64,000 bases of DNA from Ampullaceana balthica (GCA_944989445.1 CALYLW010000323.1:1-64000); one strand, 5' to 3'; shown: positions 10,306-22,955, numbered from the stretch's first letter. Numbers and translations are program-made. Notes: generated by a model from the sequence alone, not told the origin.

Positions 10306-10440
10306 GGTGGAATGTTTTGAGTCCAACAATATGGCGATATGCTCCCCCACTCTCCGCCCACTGGCTTCACCCGCTAGCGACCATCTGATAGCAGACGCCA
10401 CCTCCAGTTAATCAAACCTCCTTGGGTTGGGGGGGGGGAT

Positions 10441-10854
10441 TTTACATGGTCTAACAAGACTCTCTTAAATGAAGTTAAATTGTTTTAATGAATATTTTTC
10501 TGAACAGGCTTTCATGGCTAAAAGTATTTTAAAAAAATATTAAGAGCTTCTTAGTTTTTTGGTGTTTTTTTTTGTTGCTTTTTTTTGTTTTTGTGTGTGT
10601 GCGTTTAGTGTTAAACTGGTGTTTGTTAATTTTTAAAGCAGGTAATGATACTTACTTATAAAACAAAGGTAATATCTTAATTATGCTGACAAACAAATTC
10701 AAGGGGGAAAATGTAGATCTGAGCTTAACTTTCCTTTACTCCCTGAACTAGACTGAGACACCAACGATAATAGGAGCTTGTGGTCACAGGACGTAAAATA
10801 AAATGAACATTTTGACAAAAATATTGGAAAACAAACAGATTTATAGTCCTCTCC
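10441..10854. other. AT-rich sequence, nothing recognised
   Basis: Contains T-rich and TG stretches (10555-10600) and no recognisable gene. Confidence 0.35.
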
Positions 10855-12150
10855 TTAATCTCTAACCAACCTCTCCTCATTCTCTAATCATCCTCTCCAC
10901 ATTCTCTAATATTCCTCTCCTTATTCTCTAATCGTCCTCTACTCATTCTCTAACCGTCCTCTCCTCATTCTCTAACCGTTCTCTCCACAATCTCTAATCA
11001 TCCTCTCCCCATTCTCTAACCGTCCTGTCCACATTCTCTAACCGTCCTCTCCTCATTCTCTAACCGTTCTCTCCACAATCTCTAACCGTCCTCTCCCCAT
11101 TCTCTAACCGTTCTCTCCACAATCTCTAACCGTCCTCTCCCCATTCTCTAACCGTTCTCTCCACAATCTCTAACCGTCCTCTCCACATTCTGTAACCGTC
11201 CTCTACTCATTCTCTAACCGTCCTCTCCTCATTCTCTAACCGTTCTCTCCACAATCTCTACCCGTCCTCTCCCCATTCTCTAACCGTTCTCTCAACAATC
11301 TCTAACCGTCCTCTCCCCATTCTCTAACCGTTTTCTCCACAATCTCTAACCGTCCTCTCCACATTCTGTAACCGTCCTCTCCACATTCTTTAATCGTCCT
11401 CTCCTCATTCTCTAATCGTCCTCTCCACAATCTCTAATCGTCCTCTCCACATTCTCTAATCGTCCTCTCCTCATTCTCTAATCGTCCTCTCCTCATTCTC
11501 TAACCGTTCTCTCCACAATCTTTAATCGTCCTCTCCCCATTCTCTAACCGTTCTCTCCACAATCTCTAATCATCCTCTCCCCATTCTCTAACCGTTCTCT
11601 CCACAATCTCTCACCGTCCTCTCCTCATTCTCTAACCGTTCTCTCCACAATCTCTAACCGTCCTCTCCCCATTCTCTAACCGTTCTCTCCACAATCTCTA
11701 ACCGTCCTCTCCACATTCTGTAACCATCCTCTCCACTTTCTCTAACTGTCCTCTCCTTATTCTCTAACCGTCCTCTCCACATTCTCTAATCATCCTCTCC
11801 TCATTATCTAACCGTTCTCTCCACAATCTCTAACCGTCCTTTCCACATTCTCTAATCGTCCTCTCCACATTCTCTAACCGTCCTCTCCACATTCTCTAAC
11901 CATTCTCTCCACAATCTCTAACCGTCCTCTCCCCATTCTGTAGCCGTCCTCTCCACAATCTCTAACCGTCCTCTCTACATTCTCTAACCGTCCTCTCCTC
12001 ATTCTCTTATCGTCCTCTCCACATTCTCTAATCGTCCTCTCCACAATCTCTAACCGTCCTCTCCTCATTCTCTAATCGTCCTCTCCTCATTCTCCAATCG
12101 TCCTCTCCACATTCTCTAACCGTCCTCTCCTCATTCTCAAATCGTCCACC
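10855..12150. repeat. 22-bp minisatellite with 44-bp dimer structure
   Basis: About 1.3 kb of 'ccgtcctctccacattctct' plus 'aa'. Two main variants (ccgtTCTCTCCACAAt and ccgtCCTCTCCCCATt) alternate in the middle, giving a 44-bp higher-order unit. The plus strand is pyrimidine-rich throughout. The minus-strand open frame 11874-12068 is a repeat artefact. Confidence 0.95.
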
Positions 12151-13109
12151 TGTCGTATTTCTTGTCATGTTTCTTTCCCTTTATTCTCACTAACCTTCAT
12201 GTCGATCAGCTAAACACTTTGTTAACTGACCTAGAAAAGGCATGTCAGAGGCGTTTCATTAAAAGGTTGTGTTTGCAAGCAGTACGTATTTTGACGCAAC
12301 ATTGCTCAATCATGGAAATATGCAGCGCATGCTTTTTCTGCTGTTGTCTGGGAGGGAAGGGAATGATTTATACCTTAGACGCGGAACATTAACGCAACAC
12401 TGATATTTCTGCAAAATGTCTGACTTTATTTCATATTTGTCAAGTTTCCCCCTCCCCCCCCAACCTTTTTCCCTACATCCCAAGACGACAAACAGAATTC
12501 AAGTTATGAATCTCAACCTGGGGGCACTCAAAACTTGTTCTTTGATTTTTGATAATTACCATAGAAAGTTAGGTTTACATTTTCTCTTTTTGTTCTCTTT
12601 ATTCTAGGGAAATATCCATTTCTACAGAACGCGTTTAGGTATATACTTTAATACCCCCCATATATCATTTTGAACGACAACAGCCTTTCCAACTCTCGTG
12701 GCTAACGGTGACCTTGTCGTCGCTCCTTTGTGTTTTAAGGTGTTTTTTTTTATTTAATCAGTAATATTTTTACTCGAAAGTGGGCGGTAGGCCAAAAAAG
12801 ATTGAGAACCATTGGCCTAGGCCTTAGATTTAGATGAAGCGAGAAAAATGACGTCACTTTTAATGGGACATATTTGCGTAGGGGAAAAATACTTTATTTT
12901 CAAAGAAACTAGTAGATTTGGGTGGTGATGCATTTCATTTCCTCTTGCAAATCTTTCGTTTGTGTAATGGTATAGTCAGGTAAACTTATATTTAATAACG
13001 ACGGATAGACATTAGTGGAAAGAAATTGTTCTGAGTTTTTAAAGTAACCTTTTTTTAATACAAATTATTTTATAGTTTGTTTTATTGAAGCATTATCAAC
13101 TCATTTTAA
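12151..13109. other. Unassigned sequence with one hAT-MITE end
   Basis: Mostly AT-rich. At about 12775-12815 'ggccaaaaaagattgagaacc' followed by 'attg' looks like the 3' terminus of a CAGTGGTTCTCAA-type hAT MITE, without a recognisable partner end. TTAA at 13106-13109 is the target site of the next element. Confidence 0.4.
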
Positions 13110-13277
13110 CCCATTAAGTACCAAATTATTTTTTTTTCGAATATTTTTGCTTTATTGGTATAAAATGAGATCTTAACCTATTAAGGAAAACTTGTATTCT
13201 GAATCACGCCAATGGTATTTTTTACAAAAAGACCAATTTTTGGTCCAGTCCCAATTAGGGATCATGGCATATGCTAT

Positions 13278-14380
13278 CTAGTTTTCATGCCATACTGGAA
13301 AACACTCAACGTTACATTTTCCGCATTGCTTTCTTGCATTGTTCTTGAACACAGCACACTTCCCTTGTTTTCCCATTTCCGTGCGTTCAATGTAGTGACC
13401 TGCTCCAGATTTTTCGTTGAGCTTGTTGATGAACGGGCGAATTTTGAAGAGCTTATCTCTTTCATTTGCTGTAATGGCTCCCAGGTCAGAATAGTCACTG
13501 AGATGGAGATAGCTTTTTATTTCCAGGTACCCGTTCCGACTCATACATTTTCTCACACATTGCACATCCATGTCTTCATCTTCACACCAGTGTAAATGTA
13601 TTTGAGGAAGAGCGTGGTACCCAGTGGAGAGAAGAATGCCAATAAACTTTCTGACATAATCATTTGACATGTAAAACTGGTTGACGTTTTTCTGTGTGGC
13701 ATAAGTTTCAGTCTGCCTGACAATATGCGTCAGAACTGCCTCATCAAACAGCTTCTCAAAACACTGCACAGGGGTTTTTCTCCTGAGTAAGTCGATGGGA
13801 TAACCCATCTTTATTGCACAACATTACAGTTATGGTAACTTTTGGAATAAAGCGGCTGTCTCTTCTTCCACTTTGGATTTCACAACTGTCACTTGTATTT
13901 TCGCAGGTGGCGGGAGAATATCACTTGTATCGGTGTTTGTGAATGGCAACGCGTTGTCCATTATAACATTATCATCTTCATTTGCTGCACAATGAATGTC
14001 AACTGGGCCAGGAACATCTACGGGTTCATCATCATCAATAATGTTGTCATCGAATATCTTCGTTGTCTGACAGTCCATCAACACGGTCTAAATCAAGGGT
14101 GTGCAACATTTTCCAACGTTGGACCACATGTGAACTTTGTAACAACAACGAGGGCCAGTACCTGTAAAAATGTACTCTTGATAACTTCTGTAAAGTGCGA
14201 GAGTATAAAAATCAAATATGATTGGCGGGCCACATGAACTGGTCTGGCGGGCCGAGTTGTGGCCCGCGGGCCGCCTGTTGCACACCCCTGGTCTAGAGGA
14301 AGTTCCACAATATCTATAGGACCATTGAATTCATCAGAATTTATAAATCCATCGTCATTTAGAATATAATGAATTTCATT
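13278..14380 (-). pseudogene. piggyBac transposase remnant lacking the catalytic core
   Basis: From high to low coordinates: an acidic N-terminus (about 14380-14290), interrupted by the hAT MITE, continuing at 14084 after a frameshift ('VDGLSDNEDI' in one frame, 'DDNIIDDDEPVD' in another). Then comes the start of the DDE_Tnp_1_7-type domain (13808 downward: ELFFDE-like 'EKLFDEAVLTHIV', 'FIGILLSTGYHALP', 'FKIRPFINKLNE'). The frame then jumps to the cysteine-rich C-terminus (GKCAVFKNNARKQCGKCNVE). The aspartate-bearing middle of the domain, usually some 300 residues, is missing, so it cannot be an active transposase. Confidence 0.85.
14095..14289. mobile_element. hAT MITE nested in the piggyBac element
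   Basis: Ends 'caagggtgtgcaaca' and 'tgttgcacacccctg' are inverted repeats; flanking octamers gtctaaat and gtctagag match at 6 of 8 positions. The interior has the 'gtggcccgcgggccgcc' block typical of these GC-ended MITEs. Insertion splits the acidic N-terminal part of the piggyBac transposase. Confidence 0.75.
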
Positions 14381-14854
14381 TTTAGAGAGAGCCCTGTGTC
14401 TTGCAAATTTTCTGTAAATCGCAACTACTAAATATATGCCAAAATTTTAAAACAGTATCAGTCATGAGCCCCAAATGGGGATCGAACTTTGTGGGTCAAT
14501 TGCACCCATCAAAATAATGAACTGCATTTAACAAGTGTGATTATAACTTTAAGCACTTACCAATCATCACAAAAAACTACAAATCATGAAAAGGAACCAC
14601 TTTTAAGTATGTTTTTTTAGCCTTTCAAAAACCGGCTTTCCGTCCACATGTCGAAAATGCCTACCTCGACGGGAAGAATGATCTCGCACGGACAGCAAAC
14701 CACGTGGATATGCTAAATTTAGAATCAGGAGCTTACACACAACCCTGGTGCGTGACACACACATCTTTGTTTTCACAATAGTTATCAGATGGCGAGACTA
14801 GATGGTCTAAAATATGTGATCCCCAAATGGGGCTCATGGTACTTAATGGGTTAA

Positions 14855-15045
14855 TTTAGTCTAGAAACATTGAAAGTGGTAATGTAACTATCATGAACGG
14901 ATGAAGATCCGTGCAAACTACAATGTTTTGTTTAGATTTTTAACAATTAATTTGATTGGCTATTTCAGATATGGAGTATTAGTAAGCAAAATGTTTAACT
15001 CCTTGTGTCTTCTAGTTAGTAACCTCCTTATGTTGCCCCCCCCCC
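14855..15045. other. Unassigned spacer
   Basis: AT-rich, nothing recognised. Confidence 0.3.
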
Positions 15046-16300
15046 ACTGTTAAGGACTGATGTCTATATGGTATTAGACACCAAGTACTTAGGCTCTAGT
15101 TGTCTAGGGTAATATTAATTAATGTCTCTAGCCCCCAGTGTTTTAAGTATACTAATCTTGAACTGCAATACTTAAACACATAAATGTCACTTAACACCTC
15201 TGTGTACAACAGAGAGAAATATTTATTTACATAAAATATATACATACAAATATAAAATGGCATTGATTACAAACTACGAATATCTTGACAATAATATTCA
15301 GCTACAAGACATATAAAATAAAGGTATGTTGTGTTCTCAACTTAACTTCTCAATTTCAATACTAATACTGGTCCAGGTCCTTTCTCCTCTTCGGACCCAT
15401 GGCTCCGCCTCCAAAATGCTTATGCGAGACTGACCACCTGTCCGTCTCGTTTGACCGCTAACTCTAGTGGGCGTTCCCAGACTTCAAAGTCGTGCCCCCT
15501 CAGTTACGTCTTCAGCACTGGTTCTTACTTCGTCACGGCTCATGGTCGTCTTGCCCACTTTTGCCTGTAGAGCACATCTGGTGCTCACTTCAACACTAAG
15601 TTGCACTTGACTATTCTAGCCCTATGTTACTTCCTTCACTGTAGGTAATACTACCCTACATTACTTTCTTCACAATAGGCAGGTAACACTACCCTACCGT
15701 CACTACCGTACTTCCTTCACAGTAGGTAGCACTACCCTACCGTACTTGCTGAAAATATAAATACACAAACACATACATATATAGACTAACAGTATATCAA
15801 TACATCAATCAATCAATATATAAAAGAATAATAACATCTAACTCTAACATACATTTGACTATCCTTATAAGTCTAACAGTCTAACAAACCTGAACCCCCT
15901 TCAGCAAGGCTCTGTTCCCCACAGTCTAGCCCCTAGAACCAAATTCTCAGGGTGACGTGTGAACATCTGGGAGAGAGAATGCCTCATGGTTTCTCCCCAG
16001 TATATAAAGGACCGCTCACCCACGCTATCGTAGCACATGCCCTACATTCCTATTAATTCTATTGGGCGGACCTTTGCCCCATGGCTGGTGCATGTGACAA
16101 CTTTCACCTGGTTGGTCAAACCCTACGTCTCATCCTCTTGGCACGCGATGGACTGTTCCCAGGAGGTACCAATCACTAACTCATTTGCATAACGTCATAT
16201 TACTTCGCTTTACCCAAGGTCAACTGTAGCGTTGTTGGGTTCTAACCCCTATCCCCAACGGTTCTAAACTTCTAACAATTATCAAACCATTATTAAGGTA
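15046..16300. repeat. Possible decayed LTR-like or other repeat
   Basis: A compositionally distinct, more GC-balanced block. It contains imperfect repeats of 'cttccttcacagtaggtaac' and 'actaccctac' (about 15628-15740) and a TATA-like 'agtatataaagg' near 16000. No PBS, paired LTR or polymerase was found, so the LTR idea is weak. No host gene seen. Confidence 0.25.
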
Positions 16301-16303
16301 CTT

Positions 16304-16431
<128 letters not shown>

Positions 16432-16509
16432 TCGTAATTGTTTCTCAAAAGTTAATTCTTACAGCACCTGAGTTTTTTTCTGAGTTTAAGTAGTTGTTTT
16501 AAATAATTA

Positions 16510-17085
16510 CCGTATATACTCGTTCTAAAGCCGACCTTTTTTGGACAAAATCTAGGGGGGAAAGTTGGGGGTCGGCTTATTAGTGGGTCATAGGTAATTT
16601 CTGCATGTATATTGAATATCCGTGTTATTGTAGATCATCAAGGTCCTTTTCTACATTCTATAAGATTTGACTGCTCTCCCAGAAGCTGTCATATATCATT
16701 AAACATATTCCCTTACTGTATTTAATCATTTTATTTATGTTTGTGAATGTTTTTAAAGTGTTATACAAATTTTGTTTTCAACAATGAATTTTAATGTACG
16801 CACTTTCGCTACTGTTTACCAAAGAATTTTTTTTTAACCGGTAGCTCTTGCCTAACAAAGAGCACAAAATCAAACATAGGCAGTGCAAAGTAAACAATCA
16901 TAATGACCGATTTAGCTTGTAGTTTTTTAGAAAAATATGTACCATTTTGTTTGAGCTTTTCTATTATTTTTTTTTGGGGGGGGGGTCGGCTTGCGAGTGG
17001 GTTATACACTTTTAATTCTTTTGTCTTCCAAATGAGGGGGGGGGTCGGCTTATGAACGAATGGGCTGTAGAACGAGTTTATACGG
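16510..17085. mobile_element. TIR MITE of the ACCGTATA family, best copy
   Basis: Ends CCGTATATACTCGTTCTA and TAGAACGAGTTTATACGG form inverted repeats, with TA on both sides (16508-16509, 17086-17087). 576 bp without coding capacity. The TA duplication suggests a Tc1/mariner-like relative. Confidence 0.82.
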
Positions 17086-17189
17086 TAAGTTGTTTTCGTG
17101 TTTTTCGTCCAAGAATTTTTTTATGGTGACAGACTTGTTTCGTAGCCTATTTTCTCAGCTTTAACAAACTGCAAACGATTTGTTTCTTT

Positions 17190-17405
17190 GAATGTGACCT
17201 CCCGAAGACGATGAAGTTCAGTGCCTACGTGGCAGATATGACTGAGACCGCCTGAAGATGAAGGGCTTGCGGGGCCTAAGTGACACATCTGATTGAGACT
17301 CCCCTGGAGACGAAGGGCTTGTGGTGTCAAAGTAACAGTAACACATCTGGTTGAGACCCCCCCCCCTTGCAACTGAAGGACTTGCGGGGCTTAAGTAACA
17401 CGTGC
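17190..17405. repeat. ~57-bp imperfect tandem repeat, about 4 copies
   Basis: Each unit carries 'gaagggcttgcggggcctaa' or a close variant followed by 'gtgacacatctg.ttgagac'. The minus-strand open frame 17121-17372 follows these repeats and shows no known family. Confidence 0.65.
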
Positions 17406-18721
17406 GACAAATAGCCGCTCACCTGAAAGTTTATGTCCCCCTCAAGTTCTAGCCTGCAGCAGCCAAACTTTCAGTGCAGCACGGGCGACGCGTCCTCCGC
17501 AGGTTTAACCTAGTGCGTCAGCGGTTTGATTTCTTTTGTCTTCCAGTGGACGTGTTCTTCACAGTTTGGCCAACTTGTCAAACGGCGCGTGTATAAAGTG
17601 CTATTGTCTGTAGAGTCAATTTTTGAGTCATTTGGACAAAAATCAAATACGGATTATTATTTTTAAAATGATATCATCGAATTGTGTCAATTCCCCTTTC
17701 TTAAAGGTATTTGAATTTAATCCTTTTAGTTTCTTTGGTATTTAAAAAAATTTAAATGACATTACAATGGATTTTGAAACTGTTTTTTCAAATTGTTACG
17801 GGAGAAGTAGAACGTGATCAGCTCGTTTGCTTGCTCGCTGGATCTTTACCGACATCTCAACTCTGGCAGCGTATAGACGTCAATTATATCAGAACTACAA
17901 TGTTGACACTTACATCTTCTAAAAAGCTAATTTTTTGTTTTCAATTATGTTCACCTGGGTAAGGAGAGGGGAGAGTGTTCAATTTAATTTCCTTTTAAAG
18001 TTGACCGCAGAATAATATTTTGGAGGATTTTTTTTAATTACAAAAACAAAATATAATTTTTCAAGTATAAATAACCAATGCTCAATTCTGTCCCGTTTTA
18101 ATATAAAAGTCGACAAAATATTGAACTAATTGAATAACTCCATGAATGAATTGATACATTTTCCAAATATTGTCTCATTTTCAGAACTTAATCAATTCAT
18201 CTCATGAATTCATTTAATGTTTGTTCTTCCGTTTAACAAAGTCAGTGAATCAGAAATTTAAGCGAAAGAAAATAGGGTGACAAACGTTTTTTGTTAATTT
18301 GTTTACTTTTTTTCTTATAGAATATTTTATTATGGCATATTGAATTTTTTCCCCCGATATTTTGATTTAGAATCAAACTAATTTCTGGAGTGTGATTTCA
18401 ACTGAAAATAATTTCATTTAGAAAAATCATTTATTTAATTTCTTTCACGTATCTTATTTTATGTACGGAAAAATATAAAGTCCACACAAAGTTTTATATT
18501 TAGTCTTTTTTTTTAAAATTATAATTTTTTCAATTTTTATTTTATTATAAATATTTTTGAATCATCATTCGTACTTTGGCACTAAGAAAACGGTTTGACA
18601 CCATCGCCAGGGGTGACATCAAATGGAAAAAATACAAATTTACTTTATATTTTGAAGGTGTACCCGAAAATAGTTTATGTTTTAAATCAAAATATGTCTT
18701 TAATTCCCTTTAAATAGCAAA
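17406..18721. other. AT-rich sequence, nothing recognised
   Basis: About 1.3 kb. No gene, exon pair or repeat boundary found. Short open frames such as 17756-17962 resemble no family I know. Confidence 0.35.
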
Positions 18722-19012
18722 TTAAATTTGTTTTGCTTGACAGCGACATCTCATGCACAGGTTAGTGTTATCCCAAGACAATTCTTGTTTAGCCACATTA
18801 ACTCCCGTGTTCAGACAGTAAGTTGGTAATTTCGTAACAGACGCATCTCTCTGGACTATAAAAGTATCAGGTACTTGTACGAGGAGTCTCGAAGTCATTA
18901 ATTTCAAAGCAGGTTCCGGCCATTGAATAAAGTGGCAACAAAAGATGCTCAGTATCCCAAAGAGATTAGTGTCAGCTAACATAACAATTGTTCTGTAAGA
19001 CGATGCTGTCAA
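18722..19012 (-). other. Unrecognised 96-codon open frame
   Basis: A balanced-composition open frame in AT-rich surroundings, with cysteine-rich ends ('FCCHF' and 'CMRCRC'). No family recognised and no splice partner seen. It may be chance or a fragment of an unknown exon or transposon. Confidence 0.2.
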
Positions 19013-19682
19013 ATGTAATCGAACATCGAAGGATATCGCTCAAGTAGTTGCTAGGTTTGCAGCTTCAGACACCAGGAAGGAATGCGTTTCAATGAAGTAC
19101 ATTCAAAAAATAAAATAACTGTTGCGAGCGTTGTCACAGATTTTTTTTAAGTTTTAACTTCTACATATAAATTATGTTTTCTTGGGTTTTATTTATTTTT
19201 CTCACTGTGGAATTTGTTTAACAGGAAGAATGTTATTGTGTAATTCAGAAAGGGGGCGGGCGGTGGGGATGACGAAATGAATTTAACGCACCGGTTTACA
19301 GCAACCCTAGCTGTGTCGCTTCCTTTTGACAACCCCACATAAATTAAATTTCTTTCCCTTATGGTTGCACAGCAAGGGGAGCGAACTGCACCGGGTGATA
19401 ACGACACAGGCGATGACATCACCTAATTGGGAAAAGGCATATTGACAGAAAACATATTTCTCGGCTTTGTCGAAATTCACTAGCGGACAGCAAATCGAAT
19501 CAGTAAAATCAAAAAGAAATGCACGTGAATTTGTTAACTTGTGCTTAGATGTAAACGTTTAACAAACAAAAATGAGCTCAATGATTTTTTATAAAAACTG
19601 TTTTATAATGATATTTCCTACCCCATTAACTGGTGAAAAGATTTTTGAAACCTAATATTACATCAAAGAGCAGAATTTTTTT
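19013..19682. other. Unassigned sequence
   Basis: No recognisable gene or repeat. Confidence 0.3.
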
Positions 19683-19765
19683 TAAATCCTTCATCTTAAC
19701 TTCACCGTCTCGTCTGTCGTGATCGCTCTCTGTCTTGGTCGGGCGAGCGGAAAAACAAAAGTAAA
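19683..19765 (-). repeat. TAAATCCC-family terminal fragment, inverted
   Basis: Starts TAAATCCTTCATCTTAACTT and runs to 'gcggaaaaacaaaagta', the family's right end read in reverse. Confidence 0.65.
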
Positions 19766-19797
19766 TAAAAGAACCCGTAAAAAAAAAGTTTTTGACT

Positions 19798-20261
19798 ATA
19801 AATCCTTTATGTACGAGACATAACTAAAAGAATGTTCATTATAATACGCAGCGCAAGACCATCCAAAAATACAAAATTGCAATTGTGTAGTAAAACATGT
19901 TTAATATAATGCACACCGATCAGGAATATGTTTATAAAAAGGGTTGTCAATAAAATACGCACCTTATTGCGCGACAGAAAGGTTGTTCAATATAATGCGC
20001 ACCCTTACTCTCTATCTCAAAAAATAACATGATACATAGGAATAAATAAAATAATCTAAAAAATCAATAATTAAATTACGGTACATGTGATCGATCTGAA
20101 ATTTTGATACATCGTTTTTATCGTTGCCACCAAACTGCCTGCTAAATTTCAGCTCGCTAGCTTACGAGGAAGTGGGTTAAAATCGATCCAAAGTTTTGGC
20201 GACCGACAATCAAGCAATCAAGGGTTCAAACAGACACCACGAGTTAATATAAAGGATTTTA
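19798..20261 (+). repeat. TAAATCCC-family element, diverged
   Basis: TIR variant TAAATCCTTTATGT at left and 'ttaatataaaggatttta' at right, with the family's inner 'gatcgatctgaaatttt'. It abuts an oppositely oriented copy, making a long inverted arrangement. Confidence 0.65.
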
Positions 20262-20630
20262 AAATGACCCACTTTCCGTGATCCTATCGAGCTGAAATTT
20301 TGCACACCTAACATTTTGTGTCATCTAACAATGCATTGTATCAACATTTCAGATCGATCGAAATAACCGTAATTAAATTGAATTTTAGTTTATCTCTATG
20401 AATATCTATGAAGCCGTCTGCTACAGTTGACCTCCACGGTTCACTGCATTTCACTCCAGCCATCGATGACCACATCCCAGTGTTTTACAGCAAGGCGAGT
20501 TCATTCACGTTCAGTCTGTAAATGTTTGTCACGCGGTGCGTATTATATTGAACATAATCAATACTTTTAGTTCTGTCTCATATATAAAGGATGTATAGTC
20601 AAAAACATTGTTTTTACTGGTTGTTTAATT
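20262..20630 (-). repeat. TAAATCCC-family element, inverted
   Basis: Reverse-orientation copy from 'aaaatgacccactttccgtg' to 'ctcatataaaggatgtatag' and the 'tttttactggttgttt' spacer. It shares the junction at ~20260 with the preceding plus copy. Confidence 0.65.
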
Positions 20631-21054
20631 TTAATAGTTTCCCACTTTTATCAGCGCCCACAATTTAATTTTTCCTTGGTTTTAAGTGAAAAATAAGTCA
20701 AAGTCGCGGCTGGTTTTGAAACAAAATTCAAACCAAAATACTAAAAATGTGATGGCAATTGAAGTTTTAAAGGGAATAAATGGAATATTTTATCAGCTGG
20801 TTCTACTTAGAGTGTATTAGATTCCAATATATATATATTTTTTAAATTTTCAAATGAAGGATCCCTTTGTTTTTTAACAAATACGCGCTAATTAGCGCAA
20901 TGACTAGGAAAGCTAAAAAAATATTGCTGTCCAACAAAACAATAATTCTTCAAAATACTGCCAATTGGTGGGACGATGATCTGGTTGTGGATGGTCTGAT
21001 CACTTATTAGTTAGAAATTGTTCAGCTTTGGCTTAAGATTTGTTTTAATGTTAT
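20631..21054. other. Unassigned sequence
   Basis: No recognisable feature. Confidence 0.3.
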
Positions 21055-22955
21055 AGGGGGCCGTCCATAAATGACGTCACGCGATTTTTGCCGATTTGTG
21101 ACACCCCCCCCCCTCGTCACGCGTCGTCACAAAAACTTAGACCAGCCCCCCTCTAAAAATACGTCACAAACCTTTGACCCCCCCCCCTAAAAAAACACAC
21201 AAAAAACACATTATTTTCTATTTGAAAATAAGTATGTTTCAAATCACTTTTATTGTCATTTAAGAATTTATTATTTATTTAGTGAAGATCTACATTATAA
21301 TATCGTAACCCGTGTGAAGCATTTATTAAAAACGTTTAACCGGCCTTCAGAAAACGAACTGTGTTAACATCCTTAGCTTATATTTTATATTAATGCATAC
21401 AAATTAAACATTGACTATTAATCATCACGGTTAACGTCTTTGTTTAGAAAAAAATCATTTAAAAATATAATTTTTAAAATGTATTTTTAAAAAATCCCTC
21501 AATTGACTGACGGGCATCCAGTAAGAAAGAGGTCGGCGAACAGAGGTAAATAACCCCAACTGGGGTCAAAAAGGGAATTCTTGGGGGTAATCCAGACTCA
21601 TTTGGGACATATAACATCCACTAAAATCCGCTAGATATATTAAAATACGTCATGTGTACGTGAACGCTTGGAACATATGCCCATTATTGAACCGGTTCCT
21701 TCCAGAAAATGCATTTTTTTTTAAATTTGACAAATATGCAGATTTCTTACCTACTTACTATATGAAGACACCTAAATCTACCCTACTTTCATTTATATTG
21801 ACACGAGTGATAATAATCTTAATCCACATGACTAGTCTGTATCCCGTATCCTTTCTGTGATATTTAAAATTAATGCCTTAAAAACTGAGCTAAGAAGAAA
21901 AGTTTTTTTGTGCTCCTCTTGCATTGCGATGTCAAGAATTTGTTGCATTCAATAAAGTTAATGAATACTTGACTAATTTTAAATTGGCTCATTTATCATT
22001 ATATCTAGAACAGTGCTTCTCAAACTTTTTAGTATGGCGGACCGGCAGGAATTTTTTCCATTGCACCAGGGACCGGTGCACTATTTTCCCTGCACTGACA
22101 ATTTTTTGTCCTTTTTTTTTGAGAACATCTGCGGACCGGCAGCGGATGGCCCTCGGACCGGCACCGGTCCACGGACCACCACTCTGAGAAGCACTGATCT
22201 AGAAGACTAGAATGGCCAGGGGCGTTTGACCAAAAGCCAATCGAACAATTATATCAAACTTAAAAAGTTTTTAATTCTATCAAATAGATTCCCTCCCCCC
22301 TCCCCATTTAAAGAAAAAGGGATATTCCGTGTCGTTTTGACTTAAGATATCTACACATAATCCTATTGAGATCATTTTTAGACACTTGTCATGCTTGAAA
22401 AACTCACCAGTAGCATTTTCGGGGTGGGGGGGGGGCTAACGACGCTCCCCCAAATCCCCGAGTCATGTGAACAGGACCTAGAGTCAAGGGGGGGGGTAAC
22501 GCACACATAAACTTGTATATTTTGGGGTAACGGGCAAAAAAGTGGCCTGCAGTGAGAGAACCAAACGGAGCTGCGGTTACATCACAAATGCTTTGATGTC
22601 AACATCAAACGACGCAGTGTAACAATTTCATATGTTATCGTGTGGGTTCTCAAACTTAAGGATTATAATTAGATTTAATTTTTGTGTCTTCATAGCATAC
22701 ATGACGCCAACCAGCGTCTGATGGCCTACCGACCGGCACATTGAGAAGCACTGATTTGGAAGGGAAAAAAAAGGGAAAAAAGTCATTAAATAAATTGTAA
22801 GCGACCAAATATTTCAGTCGAAGATTTATTTAAAGTTACCCTTTTGATGTGACGTCACATTTCTTCAACCCCCTCCCTCCCCCTCGTCACACATCGTCAC
22901 AAAAGTGTTACCCCCCTCCCCCCTAGGTGCGTGACGTCATTTATGGACGGCCCCT
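21055..22955. mobile_element. GGCCGTCCATAAATGACGTCA-type element with nested insertions
   Basis: The left end GGGGGCCGTCCATAAATGAC and right end GTCATTTATGGACGGCCCC are inverted repeats, with TA at both junctions. The ends are rich in 'cgtcac' repeats. The 1.9-kb interior is non-coding and holds a hAT MITE with perfect target duplication (22011-22196) and a second, decayed hAT-like end near 22750. Two similar ends occur at 33993-34407, so this may alternatively be two solo elements with unrelated sequence between. Confidence 0.65.
22011..22196. mobile_element. 186-bp hAT MITE, perfect 8-bp target duplication
   Basis: Ends CAGTGCTTCTCAAACTTTTT and '..tgagaagcactg', flanked by ATCTAGAA at 22003-22010 and 22197-22204. 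The interior has repeated 'ggaccggca' motifs. The open frames across it are by-products. Confidence 0.92.

Larger units (their letters stand above)
9140..10440. mobile_element. Element with ~120-bp imperfect terminal inverted repeats
   Basis: The left end (about 9140-9255: 'caaggaggtttgataaactg', 'aggctgaagccag', 'actcaaaacattgga') is matched in reverse complement by 10310-10440. The interior is AT-rich, contains a SINE (9808-9960) and a 25-bp tandem repeat, and has no transposase. Exact ends and target duplication could not be fixed by eye. Confidence 0.6.
13110..14850 (-). mobile_element. Internally deleted piggyBac transposon
   Basis: Perfect inverted ends CCCATTAAGTACCA (13110-13123) and TGGTACTTAATGGG (14837-14850), flanked by TTAA on both sides (13106-13109, 14851-14854), the piggyBac target duplication. 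The minus strand keeps the N-terminal and extreme C-terminal parts of a transposase. A hAT MITE is inserted at 14095-14289. Inside the right end, 'ccccaaatgggg' motifs recur near 14470 and 14820. Confidence 0.9.

Noticed and set aside
10855..12150. Regular ~22-bp repetition that could be mistaken for a CRISPR-like array
   Set aside because: Units are contiguous and alike, with no unique spacers; this is a eukaryotic minisatellite.
13212..13595. 127-codon plus-strand open frame
   Set aside because: Antisense to the piggyBac transposase remnant on the minus strand.
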